Source of the DNA: Ruminococcus sp.
GTDB lineage: Bacteria; Bacillota; Clostridia; Oscillospirales; Ruminococcaceae
NCBI GenBank assembly: GCA_024697705.1
Contig: JAILFF010000334.1
Coordinates: 1 to 8,085 of the forward strand
DNA: 8,085 bases
Direction of reading: 5' to 3'
Part shown: positions 5,422 through 8,085 of the stretch, piece after piece
Layout: each line of letters starts with the position of its first letter
How positions within the stretch are numbered: the stretch's first letter is position 1
Translations under genes and position numbers: made by a program
Notes under the pieces: model-generated
Told to the model about the DNA's origin: nothing
Database searches by the model: none
What the model saw: only the letters and a program-made list of their open reading frames with translations

Positions 5422-6807
5422 TTATCGTTTGAGATACTCGTCAATAGCCGCCGCCGCTTTCTTGCCCGCGCCCATCGCGAGGATCACCGTCGCAGCACCC
5501 GTGACCGCGTCGCCGCCCGCATAAACGCCCTCTTTGGTCGTCTGATTGGTCTCTTCGTTGACCACAAGACAGCCCCGACGGTCGGTCTCGATGCCCTTCG
5601 TCGTCCTGCCGATAAGCGGATTCGGAGACGTTCCGAGCGCCATTATAACAGTATCGACTTCGAGCAGGAAATTGCTGCCCGCTACTTCGTGAGGACTTCT
5701 GCGCCCCGATGCGTCGGGCTCGCCGAGCTCCATGTTTACGCACTCGATAGCCGTAACGCTGTCTTCGCCGATGATGCGCTTCGGATTCGTCAGCAGACGG
5801 AACTCGATGCCCTCTTCCTGAGCGTGGTGAACTTCCTCCTTACGTGCGGGAAGCTCCTCCATCGAACGGCGGTAGATGATATAGACCTTCTCGGCGCCGA
5901 GCCGCAAAGCCGAACGTGCCGCGTCCATAGCGACATTTCCGCCGCCGATGACCGCCACGTTTTTCGATTTCCTGATAGGCGTGTCGTATTCGTCGAGGTA
6001 GGCTTTCATGAGATTTATCCTCGTCAGATACTCGTTCGCCGAGTAAACGCCGACCAGATCTTCACCCTCGATGCCCATGAACCGCGGCAGACCTGCGCCC
6101 GAACCGATGAACACCGCCTCGCAGCCCTCCGCGATTATCTCATCGACCGAGATAACTCTGCCGACGACCATGTTCGTCATGATGTTCACGCCCATTGCTT
6201 TAAGACCGTCGATCTCCTTCTGAACGATCGCTTTCGGCAGACGGAACTCGGGGATACCGTACATCAGCACGCCGCCCGCCGTGTGAAAGGCTTCGTAGAT
6301 CGTGACTTCATAGCCCTTCGCGGCAAGGTCGCCCGCGCAGGTAAGCCCCGCGGGACCTCCGCCGACTATCGCCACCTTGTGACCGTTCGGCTCGGGTTTA
6401 TTAGTTGCCGCAAGCTCCTCGGGGTGAGCCATAGCGTAGTCGGCGCAGAAACGCTCCAGCCTGCCGATGGCGACAGGCTCGCCCTTTGCGCCGCGGACAC
6501 ACTTGCTCTCGCACTGACGCTCCTGCGGACAAACTCTTCCCGAAACGGCGGGGAGACTGTTCGTGGCGCGGATGATGCCGTAGGCTTCGGCAAACTTACG
6601 CTCGCGGATCTTGGCTAAGAACTCGGGTATCCGAACGCTTACGGGACAGCCTGTCATGCAGGGGTGAGTGGGGCAGTTCAGACAGCGCTCCGCCTCGTTC
6701 ACCGCCTCGTCGGGGGTGTAGCACTTCGTCACTTCGGCAAAGTTACGCGCTCTGACAGCGGGCTCCTGCTCGGCGACGGGTGTTTTGTTTTGCTGCATAT
6801 TAGGCAT
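5422..6807 (-). CDS. nfnB: NfnB: large subunit of NADH-dependent reduced ferredoxin:NADP+ oxidoreductase (glutamate synthase small-subunit family, often named gltA)
   Basis: The 461-residue flavoprotein has an N-terminal iron-sulfur domain followed by FAD and NADPH binding folds. Cys42, Cys45, Cys50 and Cys54, then Cys93, Cys99 and Cys103, fit the two [4Fe-4S] clusters of this family, whose remaining ligand can be non-cysteine. GGGPAG near 149-154 binds FAD, and GGGN (288-291) with a following YRRS motif binds NADP(H). The C-terminal GGDAVTGAATVILAMG motif completes the FAD site. Automatic annotation often calls such proteins NADPH-dependent glutamate synthase. Here no gltB large subunit is present and an NfnA partner lies directly upstream with an 8-bp overlap, so electron-bifurcating NADH/ferredoxin:NADP+ transhydrogenase is the better call. 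The start is supported by GGAGGTG (plus strand 6814-6820), 6 nt upstream; an ATG three codons later is less well placed. A sulfide dehydrogenase (SudAB) role is the main alternative. Confidence 0.88.
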   Translation of the reverse strand: MPNMQQNKTPVAEQEPAVRARNFAEVTKCYTPDEAVNEAERCLNCPTHPCMTGCPVSVRIPEFLAKIRERKFAEAYGIIRATNSLPAVSGRVCPQERQCESKCVRGAKGEPVAIGRLERFCADYAMAHPEELAATNKPEPNGHKVAIVGGGPAGLTCAGDLAAKGYEVTIYEAFHTAGGVLMYGIPEFRLPKAIVQKEIDGLKAMGVNIMTNMVVGRVISVDEIIAEGCEAVFIGSGAGLPRFMGIEGEDLVGVYSANEYLTRINLMKAYLDEYDTPIRKSKNVAVIGGGNVAMDAARSALRLGAEKVYIIYRRSMEELPARKEEVHHAQEEGIEFRLLTNPKRIIGEDSVTAIECVNMELGEPDASGRRSPHEVAGSNFLLEVDTVIMALGTSPNPLIGRTTKGIETDRRGCLVVNEETNQTTKEGVYAGGDAVTGAATVILAMGAGKKAAAAIDEYLKR

Positions 6808-7636
6808 TTCTCACACCTCCCGTTATCCTGCAAACGTGCGCACCCTCCTGCTCGCGGTAGGTGGCGTTGCGCTTCATCAGCTCGTCGAAATCGACCTTGT
6901 GACCGTCGAAATCGGGTCCGTCAACGCAGGCGTATTTAAGCTCGCCGCCGACTCTCACACGGCAGCCGCCGCACATACCCGTTCCGTCGATCATGATCGG
7001 ATTGAGCGACACAAGCGTTTTTATAGCGTAAGGCTCGGTGGTCTTGCAGACGAATTTCATCATCGGCACAGGACCTATCGCGATAACGAGATCGAACTTT
7101 TTGCCGTCGTCGATAAGCTCCTTGAGCTTGTTCGTCACAAAGCCGTGATACCCCGCCGAACCGTCGTCGGTGCAAAGGTGGAAATCCGTGCAGACCGCCT
7201 TCATCTCGTCCTCCAAGATAACGATGCTCTTGTCGCGGAATCCTGCGATAAGATCGACCTCCGCGCCCGCGTTGAAAAGCGCCTTTGCCTGCGGGTAGGC
7301 TATCGCACAGCCCACGCCGCCGCCGATGACCGCCACGCGCTTTGCGTCGCCGTATTCGGTAGCTGTTCCGAGAGGTCCCACAACGTCGAGTATGGAATCC
7401 CCCTCGTTAAGCGCCGCAAGCTTTTGCGTGGAGCCGCCTATCGTCTGGAAAATAATAGTTATGCTGCCGCGCTCGCGGTCATAGTCGGCGATGGTGAGCG
7501 GCACTCTTTCACCGAATTCATCGACGCGGTAGATGATGAACTGCCCCGCTTTTGCCTTTTTTGCAATATAAGGAGCCTCTACCTCCATAAGAACGATATT
7601 TTCGTTCAGTTGTTTTCTTTTCAGTATTTTGTACAC
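6800..7636 (-). CDS. nfnA: NfnA: small subunit of NADH-dependent reduced ferredoxin:NADP+ oxidoreductase
   Basis: The 278-residue protein belongs to the ferredoxin-NADP reductase/dihydroorotate dehydrogenase electron-transfer subunit (PyrK-like) family. An FAD-binding motif with Arg44, Pro46 and Thr48 (ERVPLT) is followed by a glycine-rich NAD(H) motif, IGGGVG (104-109). Near the C-terminus DGTGMCGGC and a later ACVDGPDFDG supply Asp217, Cys222, Cys225 and Cys237. Three cysteines plus a nearby aspartate match the unusual [2Fe-2S] ligation reported for NfnA. With NfnB it would couple NADH and reduced ferredoxin to NADP+ reduction in the cytoplasm. Translation starts at GTG, 8 nt after GGAGGG, and the last codons overlap the nfnB start by 8 bp, indicating coupled translation. 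It lacks a nearby pyrD, so a dihydroorotate dehydrogenase role is unlikely. Confidence 0.88.
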   Translation of the reverse strand: MYKILKRKQLNENIVLMEVEAPYIAKKAKAGQFIIYRVDEFGERVPLTIADYDRERGSITIIFQTIGGSTQKLAALNEGDSILDVVGPLGTATEYGDAKRVAVIGGGVGCAIAYPQAKALFNAGAEVDLIAGFRDKSIVILEDEMKAVCTDFHLCTDDGSAGYHGFVTNKLKELIDDGKKFDLVIAIGPVPMMKFVCKTTEPYAIKTLVSLNPIMIDGTGMCGGCRVRVGGELKYACVDGPDFDGHKVDFDELMKRNATYREQEGAHVCRITGGVRNA

Positions 7637-7644
7637 CTGTCATT

Positions 7645-7650
7645 CCCTCC
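7645..7650 (-). promoter_or_regulatory. Ribosome binding site of nfnA, fixing a GTG start
   Basis: On the minus strand GGAGGG lies 8 nt before the GTG at 7636-7634. An ATG at 7643-7641 is only one base from this site and in another reading frame that ends at 7518 with no family resemblance. The GTG frame gives MYKILKRK, typical of NfnA N-termini. Confidence 0.8.
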
Positions 7651-7689
7651 GTATTACCCTTAAATATTGCTCTTATTCCTTTAAAGCTT

Positions 7690-7718
7690 ATTATACTATA
7701 TTTTATCGGGAAATGCAA
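7690..7718 (-). promoter_or_regulatory. Promoter of the nfnAB operon
   Basis: Reading the minus strand, TTGCAT (7718-7713) and TATAAT (7695-7690) are spaced 17 bp apart. The -10 is perfect and the -35 keeps only TTG. The start would be near 7683, giving a leader of about 45 nt. The weak -35 lying inside an inverted repeat suggests a regulated promoter. Confidence 0.65.
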
Positions 7719-7727
7719 GTCCCGATA
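7704..7727. promoter_or_regulatory. Operator-like perfect inverted repeat over the nfn -35 box
   Basis: TATCGGGA (7704-7711), an 8-nt spacer and TCCCGATA (7720-7727) form a perfect 8-8-8 dyad whose centre covers the nfnAB -35 hexamer. A dimeric regulator bound here would block RNA polymerase. It does not match the Rex consensus (TTGTTAANNNNTTAACAA), which might be expected for a redox gene, and I do not recognise the cognate regulator. A terminator is unlikely, since no gene lies just upstream on either strand. Confidence 0.55.
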
Positions 7728-7884
7728 CGAAAAAATGCAAAAATCGTGAAAGTGCCGAGAACGTATTTGCTGCCGAAATGAAAACTATTCGTATTGCTTT
7801 TTATCTGCCTGCGCTGATATGTGTGAGATTTAGTAGTGATTTTTTGTGCAAGTATACGAAATTCGGGATAGTTAAAAATATGTC
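7728..7884. other. AT-rich spacer without recognised gene
   Basis: Between the nfn operator and the tRNA promoter I see no convincing open reading frame, RNA gene or terminator. The stretch has T-runs such as at 7840-7845 and short palindromes like CGAAATTCG (7858-7866), none clearly functional. Confidence 0.5.
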
Positions 7885-7913
7885 TTGACACGAGCCGCTT
7901 GATGTGGTATAAT
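7885..7913 (+). promoter_or_regulatory. Consensus promoter of the tRNA operon
   Basis: TTGACA (7885-7890) and TATAAT (7908-7913) are both perfect consensus hexamers with ideal 17-bp spacing. They lead into a short leader from about 7920 and then tRNA-Gly. Such strength is expected for stable RNA operons. Confidence 0.92.
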
Positions 7914-7949
7914 ATATAAGTCGTTAGGGGGAAACCTCAGACAAAACGT

Positions 7950-8020
7950 GCGGGTGTAGTTCAATGGTAGAACTCCAGCCTTCCAAGCTGGCCACGTGAG
8001 TTCGATTCTCATCACCCGCT
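7950..8020 (+). tRNA. tRNA-Gly (anticodon TCC)
   Basis: All cloverleaf parts are visible: acceptor GCGGGTG (7950-7956) with CACCCGC (8013-8019), D-stem GTTC/GAAC, anticodon stem CCAGC/GCTGG with loop CTTCCAA (anticodon TCC at 7982-7984), a 4-nt variable region and T-arm loop TTCGATT. It decodes GGA and other GGN codons. The discriminator is T at 8020 and the following bases are CTC, so CCA is not encoded and must be added by the nucleotidyltransferase. Confidence 0.97.
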
Positions 8021-8034
8021 CTCGATATATTTAT

Positions 8035-8085
8035 GGTGGGTATAGCGTAGCTGGTTAACGCGTCAGTTTGTGGCACTGAAGACCG
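8035..8085 (+). tRNA. tRNA-His (anticodon GTG), 3' part outside the window
   Basis: The gene begins with the extra G (-1) typical of tRNA-His at 8035, then acceptor GTGGGTA, D-stem GCGT/ACGC (8045-8048, 8058-8061) and anticodon stem TCAGT/ACTGA with loop TTGTGGC (anticodon GTG at 8070-8072). The window ends just after the anticodon stem, so the T-arm and acceptor 3' strand cannot be checked. It starts 14 nt after tRNA-Gly and is surely co-transcribed with it. Confidence 0.93.

Noticed and set aside
5689..6618. 309-codon forward open frame opposite nfnB
   Set aside because: Shadow of nfnB; Arg/Asp/Leu-rich translation with no motif.
5422..6807. True glutamate synthase small subunit
   Set aside because: There is no large gltB subunit in the window and the coupled partner is NfnA-like.
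6785..7663. 292-codon forward open frame opposite nfnA
   Set aside because: Shadow of nfnA; no ribosome site and no motif, while the reverse frame has full cofactor motifs.
7704..7727. Inverted repeat as a terminator
   Set aside because: There is no coding gene leading into it and it is centred on a promoter -35; an operator fits better.
7703..7891. 62-codon reverse frame upstream of nfnA
   Set aside because: It covers the nfn operator and the tRNA -35 region, has no ribosome site and no recognisable protein features.
1..8085. CRISPR array, prophage, toxin-antitoxin or defence system
   Set aside because: No spaced direct repeats, phage genes, small paired genes or defence domains were found; the coding content is ordinary.

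Overview
The window looks like chromosomal DNA from a gut-type anaerobic Clostridia member, plausibly Ruminococcaceae/Oscillospiraceae. The basis is moderately GC-rich genes set in AT-rich spacers, strong GGAGG-type ribosome sites, TTGACA/TATAAT promoters with 17-bp spacing, an intracellular GH43 glycosidase, and a ferredoxin-linked NfnAB transhydrogenase typical of fermentative anaerobes. The taxonomic call is inference; no marker gene is present.

Layout: (1) 73-1407 (+), a cytoplasmic GH43 glycosidase with a C-terminal beta-rich domain. (2) 1408-1825, an unusually busy 418-bp spacer: a long imperfect hairpin element with TA ends that overlaps the GH43 stop codon, a bidirectional intrinsic terminator, two consensus-like forward promoters, an AT-rich inverted repeat and a possible reverse promoter. 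(3) 1826-5368 (+), two directly abutting ABC exporter half-transporter genes forming a heterodimeric exporter with one degenerate and one canonical ATP site. (4) 5375-5404, a terminator shared by converging units. (5) 5422-7636 (-), nfnA-nfnB with an 8-bp gene overlap, driven by a promoter at 7690-7718 whose -35 box sits inside a perfect 8-8-8 inverted repeat. (6) 7885-8085 (+), a tRNA operon with a perfect consensus promoter, tRNA-Gly(TCC) and the start of tRNA-His(GTG), cut by the window end.

How the genes relate: the GH43 enzyme would feed pentose or hexose units to fermentation, and NfnAB would balance NADH, NADPH and reduced ferredoxin. The exporter's substrate cannot be read from sequence. 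These are separate transcription units and there is no evidence of a single multi-gene novel system. The most unusual material is noncoding: the hairpin element at the GH43 stop codon, whose arm differences are nearly all G-U tolerant on one strand only, and the operator-like repeat over the nfn promoter.
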